Source: JAXLRU01 sp046330935
GTDB lineage: Bacteria; Actinomycetota; Actinomycetes; Actinomycetales; Kineosporiaceae
DNA: 64,000 nt
Direction of reading: 5' to 3'
NCBI GenBank assembly: GCA_046330935.1
Contig: JAXLRU010000006.1
Span: forward strand, 310,001-374,000
The notes under the pieces were generated by a model, which did not search any database, was not told the origin of the DNA, and worked only from the letters and a program-made list of their open reading frames with translations. This document shows, piece by piece, positions 42,480-50,989 of this stretch. The position numbers were made by a program, and so were the translations under genes. The stretch's first letter is position 1, and the number at the start of each line of letters is the position of its first letter.

Positions 42480-42963
42480 GGTCACCGCCGCGCACCTGGT
42501 CCACCACGTGGGGCAGCACGGGGCCGAGCACCGTGAGGGCGTCACGGCAGGCACCGGTGGAGCCGGCGACGTTCACCAGCAGCGTGCCGCCCGACAGCCC
42601 GGCGACCCCGCGCGAGAGCACGGCCGCGGCCACGCCCGCGGCGATCCCGGCAGCACGAAGCGCCTCGGCGATCCCCGGTACCGGACGGTCGAGGAACTCG
42701 GCGGTGATGTCGGGCGTGAGGTCGGACGGCGACAGCCCGGTGCCGCCCGTGGTGAGGACGACGGCGGGACGAGGGCTGTCGGCGAGCAGTGCGGCGAGCG
42801 CCTCGCGCAGCGGCGGCCCGTCGGCGACCACCACGGCGTCGGGGACGGCGAAGCCCAGCTCGCGCAGGCCCTCGACGAGGACGGGACCGCTGCGGTCGGC
42901 GTAGACCCCGGCGGCGGCGCGGGTGGAGACCGTGACGACGACGGCGCGCGGCTCAGCGCTCAC
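42472..42963 (-). CDS. mog: Molybdopterin adenylyltransferase-type protein (MogA/MoaB)
   Basis: 163 residues. VVVTVSTRAAAGVYADRSGP near the start, TTGGTGLSPSDLTPD near 70 and LVNVAGSTGACRDAL near 128 are the MPT-binding signatures. It adenylates molybdopterin before metal insertion by MoeA. Start overlaps moaC end by 11 nt, so moaC-mog-rimJ form one unit. GTG/ATG choice: ATG 42963. Confidence 0.92.
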   Translation of the reverse strand: MSAEPRAVVVTVSTRAAAGVYADRSGPVLVEGLRELGFAVPDAVVVADGPPLREALAALLADSPRPAVVLTTGGTGLSPSDLTPDITAEFLDRPVPGIAEALRAAGIAAGVAAAVLSRGVAGLSGGTLLVNVAGSTGACRDALTVLGPVLPHVVDQVRGGDHG

Positions 42964-43465
42964 GCCAGTCCCCCGAGCGGCCCCCGCTCTTGGCGGTGAC
43001 GCGCACGTCGGTGACGACCGTGTGCTTGTCGACGGCCTTGACCATGTCGACGAGCGTGAGGGCCGCGACCATGACGCACGTCAGCGCCTCCATCTCGACG
43101 CCGGTGCGGTCGGCGGTGCGCACGGTGGCGGACACGGCGACCCCCTCGTCGACGACGTCGAGCTCCACGGTGACGCCGTGGACGGCGACGGGGTGGCACA
43201 GGGGCACGAGGTCGGGGGTGCGCTTGGCCGCCTGCAACCCGGCGATCCGGGCGACGGCGAGGGCGTCGCCCTTGGGCACGCCGGCGCCCCGCAGCAGGGC
43301 GACGACCTCGGGCGAGCACCGCACGACGCCTGCAGCGGAGGCCTCCCGCGCGGACACGGGCTTGCCGCTGACGTCGACCATGCGGGCCTGGCCGCGGGCG
43401 TCGACGTGGGTCAGGGCGGGCGCGTCGGGCCGGGTGGGGCCGGACGAGGGCTCCCCGGGGCTCAC
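42953..43465 (-). CDS. moaC: Cyclic pyranopterin monophosphate synthase
   Basis: 170 residues. Converts the MoaA product to cyclic pyranopterin monophosphate. KRTPDLVPLCHPVAVHGV near 92, GVEMEALTCVMVAALTLVDMVKAVDK near 128 and VRVTAKSGGRSGDW at the end are family motifs, with catalytic Lys in MVKAVDK. GTG 43465 gives the usual length; the open frame further upstream lacks homology. First gene of the minus-strand moaC-mog-rimJ unit. Confidence 0.94.
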   Translation of the reverse strand: MSPGEPSSGPTRPDAPALTHVDARGQARMVDVSGKPVSAREASAAGVVRCSPEVVALLRGAGVPKGDALAVARIAGLQAAKRTPDLVPLCHPVAVHGVTVELDVVDEGVAVSATVRTADRTGVEMEALTCVMVAALTLVDMVKAVDKHTVVTDVRVTAKSGGRSGDWRER

Positions 43466-43799
43466 CGGGGCACCGAACCCGGCTGGGCGGCGCCGCCTCG
43501 GCGGCGGAGGGCGATGCGCGGGACGGCCCTGCCCGAAGTCTGTCAGCCGCGGGCGCAGCACCGCCGCCCAGCGGTGCGGCGGGCGACCGCCCGCGCCCGT
43601 CGTCGTGCGCCCACCGCACCCGGCATCACACTTTTCCGGCCTCTTCGCAGTTGTTTCTCGCCGAGAGGGAGCCGCATTGACCGGCCACTTGCGGCTGACT
43701 ATGTTCACGCTCACATCGCCTGTCGTCATTTTCAGCACGACGATCTCTGACCCGGTTCACCCGTGGGCACCGCCGATCTTTCGAGAAGAGTTGAACGCC
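43466..43799. other. Divergent intergenic region moaC / GH43
   Basis: 334 nt without a gene. The last third is less GC-rich. It holds the GH43 promoter described separately; I could not identify a moaC promoter or a copy of the LacI-type dyad found at 48533. Confidence 0.5.
43677..43705 (+). promoter_or_regulatory. Candidate promoter of the GH43 gene
   Basis: TTGACC (43677-43682), 17 nt spacer, TATGTT (43700-43705). Predicted start near 43712 gives a leader of about 88 nt. Confidence 0.55.
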
Positions 43800-46418
43800 A
43801 TGCGCCCTCGCGCCGTGCGACTGGCCGCGGTAATCGCCGCGGCCGCGACCGTCACGCTCGCCTGGAGCCCCGGGGCCCAGGCGCAGCCGGAGGCCACCGC
43901 CCGCTCGAACGGGGTGCCCGCGGGGTGCCGCGTCACCTGGTCCGGCGGCGACTCGTGGCCGGGCGGGCAGCGCGCCGCCGTCACCGTCGCGGCCCCGCTA
44001 GCCGCCGGCACCCCCTGGCAGCTGAGCTGGACGGCTCCCGCGGGGACCGTCGTCACCCAGGCGTGGGGCGCCGACGTCGTCCAGGCCGGGACGGCGACCG
44101 CCGCCGCCGGTACGGCCGACGGCTCCGGTACCGCCACCTTCGGGCTGACGGCCTCGACCCCCGGCGAGACGCGACCGGCCGGCGTCATGCTCGACGGGTC
44201 GCCCTGCGCGCTGGCCGTGGCGCCCGCCGCCGTCAAGGTGACGAAGAAGTGCAGGACCGCGAAGAACGGCAAGAAGACCTGCCGCACGGTCACCAAGACC
44301 GTGAAGGGGACCAAGACCGGCAAGCCGTCGACCGGCCCCACGACGACGTCCGGCATCCCCACGTCGACGTCCCCCCAGCCCGACGTCGTCCTGTCCTCGA
44401 CGTTCGAGGACGCCACCACCCAGGGGTGGACCGCCCGCGGCCCCGAGACGCTGGCCGCGACCACGTCCGCGGCCCACTCCGGCACGCGGTCGCTGCAGGT
44501 CAGCGGCCGGACGGCGGCGTGGAACGGGCCGACCCGCGACGTCGCGTCCGTGCTCCAGGCCGGCCGCACCTACCAGCTCGCGGCCTACGTGCGGTTGCTC
44601 CCCGGCGAGGCGACCACCACGCTGAACCTCACCGTCGAGCGCGGTGCCGACGGCACGACGTCCTACGACCACGTGAGCGAGGCCGTCACGACGACGGCGT
44701 CCGGGTGGTCCCGCCTCAGCGGCAGCTACACGGTCCCGGCGGGGGCGACCACCCTGCGGCTGTACGCCGAGAGCGCGTCGGACACCGCCGGGTTCCTCCT
44801 CGACGACGTCGTCGTCTCGACCGGGAGCATCCCCGTGACCCCCGAACCCACGCCCAGTACGACGTCGCCCACGACGACCACCCCCGACCCGACGACGAGC
44901 GGCCCCTGGCCGCCGTCCTCGACCTTCACCAACCCGGTGCTGTGGGAGGACCTCGCCGACCTCGACATCGTGCGGGTGGGCGACACCTACTACTACTCCG
45001 CCTCGAACATGCACTACTCCCCCGGCGCCCCGATCCTGCGCTCCTACGACCTGGTCAACTGGGAGTACGCCGGGCACTCGCTGCCCACGCTCGACTTCGG
45101 CTCCAAGTACGACATGTCGGGTGGGCGCGCCTACGTGAAGGGCAGCTGGGCGTCGTTCCTGAACTACCGGCCCAGCAATCGCACGTTCTACTGGGGCGGA
45201 TGCATCGAGTTCGGGCGCACGTACCTCTACACGGCCACGTCGGTCGAAGGGCCCTGGAACCGGCTCACCACGATCAACAAGTGCTATTACGACGCCGGAA
45301 TGATGGTCGACGACGACGACACGATGTACGTCGCCTACGGCAACACCACGCTCAGCGTCGCCCAGCTCTCCGCCGACGGCCGCACCGAGGTGCGCTCGCA
45401 GCAGGTGTTCCAGACGCCGTCCAACCCCGGCACGCTCGAGGGGTCGCGGATGTTCAAGCGCAACGGCGCCTACTACATCTTCGTGACCAAGCCGGCGAAC
45501 GGTCAGTACATCCTGAAGTCCACCAACGGCCCGTTCGGCCCCTACACGATGCGCCAGGTCCTGCTGAACCTGCGCGGCCCGATCAACGGCGGCGGCGTCC
45601 CCCACCAGGGCACGCTCGTCCAGACCGCGGCGGGCCAGTGGTACTACATGGGCTTCATCGACGCCTTCCCCGGCGGGCGCGTGCCCACCCTGGCGCCGGT
45701 GACGTGGACGGCGGACGGCTGGCCCGAGCTGCAGACCGTCAACGGCGCCTGGGGCACCTCCTACCCCTACCCGGCGGTGCCGCGGCCCCCGCGCGCCGTC
45801 GCCTCGACCCTGGGCACCGACCGGTTCACCTCCACCACCCTCGGCCCGCAGTGGGAGTGGAACCACAACCCCGACACCACGAAGTGGTCGGCCGGGAACG
45901 GTCTGCGCCTGCAGACGGCCACCGTCACCGACGACCTCTACAACGCCCGCAACACCCTCACCCACCGCATCCGCGGGCCCGTCTCGACCGCGACGATCGA
46001 ACTGGACTACGCCGCGCTGCGCGACGGCGACCGGGCGGGCCTGGCGATGCTGCGGGACGTGTCGGCGTGGATCGGGGTGGTCAACGACGGCGGCAGCACC
46101 CGCTTGGCGATGACCACCGGGCTGACGATGGACTCCAACTGGAACACCACCAGCAAGGGGACGGTGGCCGCGTCGGTGCCCGTCTCGGGCGGCAAGGTCT
46201 GGTTGCGGGCCACCGCGGACGTCGCTCCGGGCGGCAGCAAGCAGGCGACGTTCTGGTACAGCGTCGACGGCGTGAGCTTCCAGCGACTCGGGCCCGCCTT
46301 CACGATGAACAGCAACTGGACGTTCTTCATGGGCTACCGGTTCGCGATGTTCGCCTACGCCACCAAGGCGCTCGGCGGCGCCGCCACCGTCCGGTCGTTC
46401 ACGATCGCGGCTCCCTGA
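43800..46418 (+). CDS. Secreted GH43-family glycosidase with carbohydrate-binding modules
   Basis: 872 residues. Signal peptide (1-28, ending GAQAQ). Residues 40-140 resemble a CBM2 (CRVTWSGGDSWPGG ... SPCALA, flanking Cys pair). Basic and Thr/Pro linker to 190, CBM4/9-like beta-sandwich (195-345; STFEDATTQGWTARG), second Pro/Thr linker, then a five-bladed propeller of GH43 type (about 372-640) beginning FTNPVLWEDLADLDIVRVGDTYYYS, the catalytic Asp in ADLDIVRV, with LEGSRMFKRNGAYYIF supplying the acid Glu. A C-terminal lectin-like beta-xylosidase domain follows (660-870). Probably acts on arabinoxylan or related plant polysaccharide. It sits with a LacI regulator inside the otherwise conserved cofactor cluster, which suggests insertion. 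Confidence 0.9.
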   Translation: MRPRAVRLAAVIAAAATVTLAWSPGAQAQPEATARSNGVPAGCRVTWSGGDSWPGGQRAAVTVAAPLAAGTPWQLSWTAPAGTVVTQAWGADVVQAGTATAAAGTADGSGTATFGLTASTPGETRPAGVMLDGSPCALAVAPAAVKVTKKCRTAKNGKKTCRTVTKTVKGTKTGKPSTGPTTTSGIPTSTSPQPDVVLSSTFEDATTQGWTARGPETLAATTSAAHSGTRSLQVSGRTAAWNGPTRDVASVLQAGRTYQLAAYVRLLPGEATTTLNLTVERGADGTTSYDHVSEAVTTTASGWSRLSGSYTVPAGATTLRLYAESASDTAGFLLDDVVVSTGSIPVTPEPTPSTTSPTTTTPDPTTSGPWPPSSTFTNPVLWEDLADLDIVRVGDTYYYSASNMHYSPGAPILRSYDLVNWEYAGHSLPTLDFGSKYDMSGGRAYVKGSWASFLNYRPSNRTFYWGGCIEFGRTYLYTATSVEGPWNRLTTINKCYYDAGMMVDDDDTMYVAYGNTTLSVAQLSADGRTEVRSQQVFQTPSNPGTLEGSRMFKRNGAYYIFVTKPANGQYILKSTNGPFGPYTMRQVLLNLRGPINGGGVPHQGTLVQTAAGQWYYMGFIDAFPGGRVPTLAPVTWTADGWPELQTVNGAWGTSYPYPAVPRPPRAVASTLGTDRFTSTTLGPQWEWNHNPDTTKWSAGNGLRLQTATVTDDLYNARNTLTHRIRGPVSTATIELDYAALRDGDRAGLAMLRDVSAWIGVVNDGGSTRLAMTTGLTMDSNWNTTSKGTVAASVPVSGGKVWLRATADVAPGGSKQATFWYSVDGVSFQRLGPAFTMNSNWTFFMGYRFAMFAYATKALGGAATVRSFTIAAP

Positions 46419-46428
46419 CGGACTCCGC

Positions 46429-46470
46429 AGCAGGCCCGCCCGTGCGCACCCGCGCACGGGCGGGCCTGCT
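46429..46470 (+). terminator. Terminator of the GH43 gene
   Basis: 19-bp perfect stem (46429-46447 with 46452-46470), 4-nt loop ACCC, beginning 11 nt after the stop. No T-run. The remaining sequence to 46725 shows no gene I can support. Confidence 0.75.
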
Positions 46471-46725
46471 CGTGCGTCGGCAGGGCCGGTCCCGACGCCG
46501 TGGGCGTCCTCGAGCCACTCCCCCGGGGGCCCAGCGCCAGGCGACGGGTCACCCCGCCGGCTCGGATCAGTCGGCGCTGCGAGGGTCATCCTGATCGGTC
46601 TCTTTCCTGTGACGTCGGCGCGTCACCCAGGAACGGAGGTCCAACCCGCATCCATACAGAGCGGCGAGCACGACTGCTACCCCGAACAGTCGATCCGATA
46701 CACTCGGAGACTTGCGATACGCGAG

Positions 46726-47284
46726 TTAGAGTGCCAGGACCTCAGCAAATCTATGATCCAACGCACCGTGGCCGCCGATCCACTTCTGCGCTCCGAACAA
46801 GTCGATCCCCCTGAGCAGACGAGCGTGCGAAGGAAGTGAGACGGCGCACCGATCGATCAGCCGGTAGATCATCTCGCCATGCTGAAGCTCAGGGAGCTTG
46901 TCGCCGTTGGTCAGATACCGCGTCAGTTCGTGAATCACGAACCCCACCCGCCATGACGCGGCGCCCTCACGCGGAAGGAACAGCTGTCGATCCTCGGCGC
47001 TCATGGCGACTCGAAAAAGAATCCCCCCCTGAGATGCCGTGCTCGTAGAACATCGGGCCGTAGGTCGAGAAGGCGCGATTCCACCAGAATCGAGCGCGAC
47101 CCATCGTCGGCACCGCGATGCTGAGGCCCTTGATCTCCCGCCATGGCAAGACCTCGGCAGCGCCGACATCGCAGATGATCCCCTGAGCCCCGAATTCGAT
47201 CCGGTCCGACTCCTGATCACCGAGCCACACCAACGATGTCGGCGTCGCCCGGATGAGCTCGGACAGCGCGAGGTCCGCAATCAC
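46726..47284 (-). pseudogene. Frameshifted hypothetical gene (G7 tract)
   Basis: Frame A starts at GTG 47284 (AGGAGG upstream) and encodes IADLALSELIRATPTSLVW up to FYEHGISGG near 47,025. Frame B continues with ILFRVAMSAEDRQLFLPREG and ends EVLAL at 46726. The switch falls on a run of seven G (seven C on the plus strand, 47023-47029); six G would join the frames into one protein of about 185 residues. No family recognised. Codon choice is less GC-biased than in neighbours. It may be a pseudogene, a phase-variable gene or a sequencing error. Confidence 0.65.
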
Positions 47285-47466
47285 TGCCGCCTCCTCCCTG
47301 AAGGCCGCGACCGTACGCAGGCCATCAGCCTCGCGGGGACGCTGGACCCTGACATTCGCAGTATGCCGCGTGTGCGCGACGGCGAGAGCACAGCGAGTGA
47401 CGAGAACACGTGGATTACGGCGCCGCTGTAGGACAACCCGGCAGGATTGCCAGCAGCATCGGTGGC

Positions 47467-48495
47467 TCAGGACCGGGGCGGGGCCACGCTCTCTCGCTCG
47501 ACGAGGGAAGCGGTGACGGTGCGGCGCTCGACGATCCGGGAACCGCTCTCGACCTGCTCCAGCAGCAGCCGCAGCCCGGCCCGGGCGGCGGCGGAGAAGT
47601 CGGGACGCACCGTGGTCAGGCCGGGCAGGACGTACCCGGCCTCGGGGATGTCGTCGAACCCGACGACGCTGAGGTCCTCGGGCAGGCGCCGACCGGCGTC
47701 GTGCATGGCGCGCAGGATGCCCAGGGCCATGTGGTCGTTGGCGGCGAACACGGCCGTGACGTCGGGCCGCTGCGCCAGCGCCGTCCCGATCCGGTAACCG
47801 GAGCGCAGGGACCAGTCGCCGGCCATGGGCTCCATCGGCGTCACCCCCGCCTCGTCGAGGGCCCGCTGCCAGCCCTCCATGCGGCCGCGGCTGTCGAACC
47901 AGTCCAGGGGGCCGTGGACGTGCATGACGTTGGCGTGGCCGGCGTCCAGCAGGTGCCGGGTGGCGAGATAAGCGCCGTGGGCCTGGTCGACGGTCGCCAG
48001 CGGATCCTCGCGGGTGAGGTCGCCGTCGATGACGACGTAGGGAACGCCCGGGGGGATCTCGTCGAGAGCGCCCTGCGCGTTGGCCACGGGGACGATCAGC
48101 ACGAGGCCGGCCACCGACTGGTCGAGCAACCGTTCCACGGCCCGCGCCACCTCGGCGGGGTCGTCGCGGTGGACGCTCGCCACGGACACGACGAAGCCGT
48201 TCTGGTCGGCGAGCTGCTCGACCGCCGACAGCATCGACCCGGGACCGAACAGCAACGACCCGAGGACGACGACGCCGAGCTGCTCCGACCGGCCCGTGAC
48301 CAGGGCCCGCGCGGCGTGGTTGCGGCGGTAGCCGAGGTCGGCGATCGCGTCGAGGACCCGCGAGCGCGTCTCGGGGCGCACGCTGGGGTGCTGGTTGAGC
48401 ACCCGCGAGACGGTCTGGTGCGAGACGCCCGCCGCCCTCGCGACGTCGGTGATCGCCGGGGGTCGGCTGGGCCGGTCCTGGGCCACCCTGTCCAC
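47467..48495 (-). CDS. LacI family transcriptional repressor
   Basis: 342 residues. HTH ITDVARAAGVSHQTVSRVLNQHPSVRPETRSRVLDAI near the start and hinge helix region NHAARALVTGRS, then the periplasmic-binding-protein-like sugar domain (LGVVVLGSLLFGPG ... VVGFDDIPEAGYVLPGLTTV). GTG 48495 has AGGAGG 6 nt upstream. The dyad GATAACAGTTTTC lies 38 nt upstream, suggesting autoregulation. The nearest sugar gene is the GH43 enzyme, its likely target. Confidence 0.93.
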   Translation of the reverse strand: MDRVAQDRPSRPPAITDVARAAGVSHQTVSRVLNQHPSVRPETRSRVLDAIADLGYRRNHAARALVTGRSEQLGVVVLGSLLFGPGSMLSAVEQLADQNGFVVSVASVHRDDPAEVARAVERLLDQSVAGLVLIVPVANAQGALDEIPPGVPYVVIDGDLTREDPLATVDQAHGAYLATRHLLDAGHANVMHVHGPLDWFDSRGRMEGWQRALDEAGVTPMEPMAGDWSLRSGYRIGTALAQRPDVTAVFAANDHMALGILRAMHDAGRRLPEDLSVVGFDDIPEAGYVLPGLTTVRPDFSAAARAGLRLLLEQVESGSRIVERRTVTASLVERESVAPPRS

Positions 48496-48532
48496 GCATC
48501 CTCCTGCCACCACGGGTGCCGGGGCGGCAACC

Positions 48533-48545
48533 GATAACAGTTTTC
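48533..48545. promoter_or_regulatory. LacI-type operator upstream of the repressor gene
   Basis: GATAACAGTTTTC: half-sites GATAAC and GTTTTC around a central A, one mismatch from a perfect dyad. Typical of LacI-family operators and placed in the promoter of the repressor gene. Confidence 0.4.
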
Positions 48546-48609
48546 CGCACCCTAGGGGGTGCAGGGGCCTCACGGCGCCACGGTCCGCGCGCGCGTCCAC
48601 CCGCCGGGC

Positions 48610-49872
48610 TCAGGTCGTGCCCGCGCCGCCCTCGAGCATGACGCAGGCCACGAGCTCGCCTGCGCGCACGACGTCGACGTCCTCGGGCACCACCGCCAGG
48701 CACGTGGCGCCGGCGAGCCCCGCGACCAGGTGCGATCCCGTCCCGCCCGCCTGCACCACCACGGTGGTGCCGTCGGCCGCGGGCGCCAGGCGCGCCCGCA
48801 GGAAACGACGGCGCCCCGGCGAGGCCGTCCAGTCCTCCCCGGCGGGCAGGTGCACGGGGACCGCCACGGGATCGGGCTCGCCGTGCAGGGCCCGGACCAC
48901 CGGCCGGCCGAAGACCTCGAAGGACACCAGGGCGCTGACGGGGTTGCCCGGGAAGGTCAGCACCGGCACGTCCCGCCCGTCGGGCGCCCGCAGCGTGCCG
49001 CATCCCTGCGGCGCCCCGGGCTGCATCGCCACCTTGCCGAACGCGACGGTGCCGGAGGCGGTGAGCACCTCCTTGACGACGTCGTAGGCGCCGGCGCTGA
49101 CCCCGCCGCTGGTGATCACCAGGTCGGCGTCGGCGGCCGCGGCGGCCAGGGCCTGCGCGACCGGCTGCGCGTCGTCGGCGACGTTGCCGCCGTACCGTGC
49201 CTGCGCGCCGGCGGCGGTCGCGGCCACGGCGAGCGCGTACCCGTTGCTGTCGTGCAGCTCCCCGAACGCCAGGGGCGTGCCCGGGGGCCGTAACTCGCTG
49301 CCCGTCGAGATCACCACCACCCGGGGACGCCGCCGCACCGCCACGGTGGGCGACCCGACCGCGGCGAGCAGGGCCACGTGGCGCGCGGACAGGCGGGTGC
49401 CGGCCCGCAGCACGACGTCGCCCGCGTGCACGTCGTCGCCCGCCCGGCGCACGTTGCGGCCCTGCGGCACCCCGCGGTCGATACGGACGCGGTCCGTCCC
49501 CGCGTCGGTCCACTCCACCTGCACGACGGCGTCGGCGCCCTCGGGCAGCGGCGCGCCCGTCATGATCCGGGCCGCGGCCCCCGGGGGCAGGGGCTGCGGC
49601 CGGCCGGAGCCCGCCGGGAGGTCGGCGACCACGGGCAGGACCACCGGCGCGGACTCCCCCGCCCCGGCGACGTCCGCGGCGCGCACGGCGTACCCGTCCA
49701 TCGCCGAATTGTCGAAACCGGGCAGGTCGGCGCCCGCGGCGACGTCGGCGGCCAGGACCCGGCCGGCCGCGGAGACGAGGTCGACCGACTCGACCCCGCC
49801 CGCGGGACGGGCCAGGGCCAGGCATGCCTGGAGGTGCTCCTCGACGGTGCGCAGGCCCCAGCGAGGGTTCAG
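48610..49872 (-). CDS. moeA: Molybdopterin molybdenumtransferase MoeA
   Basis: About 420 residues. Inserts molybdate into adenylated molybdopterin. FDNSAMDGYAVRA near 54, MTGAPLPEGADAVVQVE near 104, STGSEL near 190, SNGYALA near 210, TSGGVSAG near 252 and FPGNPVSALVSFEVF near 309. No ATG, GTG or TTG lies at the N-terminus of the homologous region; a CTG at 49872 overlaps the galU stop as CTGA, the probable start. Follows galU, as in mycobacteria. Confidence 0.92.
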   Translation of the reverse strand: MNPRWGLRTVEEHLQACLALARPAGGVESVDLVSAAGRVLAADVAAGADLPGFDNSAMDGYAVRAADVAGAGESAPVVLPVVADLPAGSGRPQPLPPGAAARIMTGAPLPEGADAVVQVEWTDAGTDRVRIDRGVPQGRNVRRAGDDVHAGDVVLRAGTRLSARHVALLAAVGSPTVAVRRRPRVVVISTGSELRPPGTPLAFGELHDSNGYALAVAATAAGAQARYGGNVADDAQPVAQALAAAAADADLVITSGGVSAGAYDVVKEVLTASGTVAFGKVAMQPGAPQGCGTLRAPDGRDVPVLTFPGNPVSALVSFEVFGRPVVRALHGEPDPVAVPVHLPAGEDWTASPGRRRFLRARLAPAADGTTVVVQAGGTGSHLVAGLAGATCLAVVPEDVDVVRAGELVACVMLEGGAGTT

Positions 49873-50903
49873 CGGGAGCCGCCGGCGAGGAGCTGGGCGA
49901 GGTCGGCGTCGGGCTCGAGGTGGTCCACGGGCTGCGGGGGCAGCGCGTCGACGTACTCGCGCAGCCAGGCGCGCAGCTCGGGGCCGAGGTCTGGCCGGTC
50001 GCAGGCGATCCGGACGACGGCCTTGAGGTAGTCGAGGCGGTCGCCGGTGTCGTAGCGGCGGCCGCGGAACACGACGCCGTACACGCCGCCGCCCTCCTCG
50101 CCGTCGGGCAGGGTCGCGAGGGTCTGCAGCGCGTCGGTCAGCTGGATCTCCCCGCCCCGGCCGGGCGGGGTGTCGCGCAGGACGTCGAAGACGCGGGGGT
50201 GCAGGACGTAGCGGCCGATCACGATGAGCGTCGACGGCGCGTCCTCGGTGCGGGGCTTCTCGACCAGCTTCGTGATCTTGACGATGTCGTCGGTGTCCGT
50301 GGGCTCCACCGCGACGCACCCGTACAGGTGCACCTGGTCGCGCGGCACCTCCATCAGCGCGATCACCGACCCGCGGGTGCGCCGCTGCAGGTCGACCATC
50401 GTCGTGAGCAGCTCGTCGCGCTCGTCGATGAGGTCGTCGCCCAGAAGCACCGCGAACGGGTTGGGGCCCACGTGCGAGGCCGCGCACAGCACCGCGTGGC
50501 CCAGGCCCTTCGGGTCTCCCTGGCGGGTGTAGTGCACGTCGGCGAGCACGTTCGACTTCTGCACGCGCGCCAGGCGGAAGGCGTCGCCCTTGTTCTCCAG
50601 CGCCGCCTCGAGCTCCCAGGCGCGGTCGAAGTGGTTCTCCAGGCTCGACTTGTTGCGGCCGGTGACGAGCAGCACGTCGGACAGGCCCGCGGAGACGGCC
50701 TCCTCGACGACGTACTGGATCGCCGGCTTGTCGACGACCGGCAGCATCTCCTTCGGCGTCGCCTTCGTCGCCGGCAGGAACCGGGTGCCCAGCCCTGCGG
50801 CGGGGATCACGGCCTTCGTCACGGCCGGGCCGAGCTCGCCCGACCCCTCACCACTCGGCTGCGGAGGGCGTGCGGAGGCGGGGGTCACCGGGGATTCAGA
50901 CAT
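49869..50903 (-). CDS. galU: UTP-glucose-1-phosphate uridylyltransferase
   Basis: 344 residues. Makes UDP-glucose for cell-envelope glycans. KAVIPAAGLGTRFLPATKATPKEM near 30 binds nucleotide, VVDKPAIQYVVEEA follows, GLGHAVLCA near 133, and GRYVLHPRVFDVL and EIQLTDAL near 240-260. ATG 50903; TAGCCT lies 6 nt upstream, a leaderless arrangement. Divergent-free upstream region borders the diguanylate cyclase on the same strand. Confidence 0.96.
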   Translation of the reverse strand: MSESPVTPASARPPQPSGEGSGELGPAVTKAVIPAAGLGTRFLPATKATPKEMLPVVDKPAIQYVVEEAVSAGLSDVLLVTGRNKSSLENHFDRAWELEAALENKGDAFRLARVQKSNVLADVHYTRQGDPKGLGHAVLCAASHVGPNPFAVLLGDDLIDERDELLTTMVDLQRRTRGSVIALMEVPRDQVHLYGCVAVEPTDTDDIVKITKLVEKPRTEDAPSTLIVIGRYVLHPRVFDVLRDTPPGRGGEIQLTDALQTLATLPDGEEGGGVYGVVFRGRRYDTGDRLDYLKAVVRIACDRPDLGPELRAWLREYVDALPPQPVDHLEPDADLAQLLAGGSR

Positions 50904-50909
50904 AGCGGA

Positions 50910-50915
50910 AGGCTA
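50910..50915 (-). promoter_or_regulatory. Leaderless -10 box of galU
   Basis: TAGCCT, 6 nt (TCCGCT), then ATG. Same layout as tatD, metG, sepX and others in this window. Confidence 0.5.
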
Positions 50916-50989
50916 CCGAGCGACCACGCCCCGCCGAAGGCGTGTTCACCAGATCGACACGACCGGACGCACGGTGTCCACCGTTCGTC

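Noticed and set aside
46567..46716. Minus-strand frame with a hydrophobic segment (LFGVAVVLAALYGCG) and a charged tail, stop at 46567
   Set aside because: No start codon between its upstream stop (shared with the frameshifted gene) and the hydrophobic part; may be real but cannot be supported.
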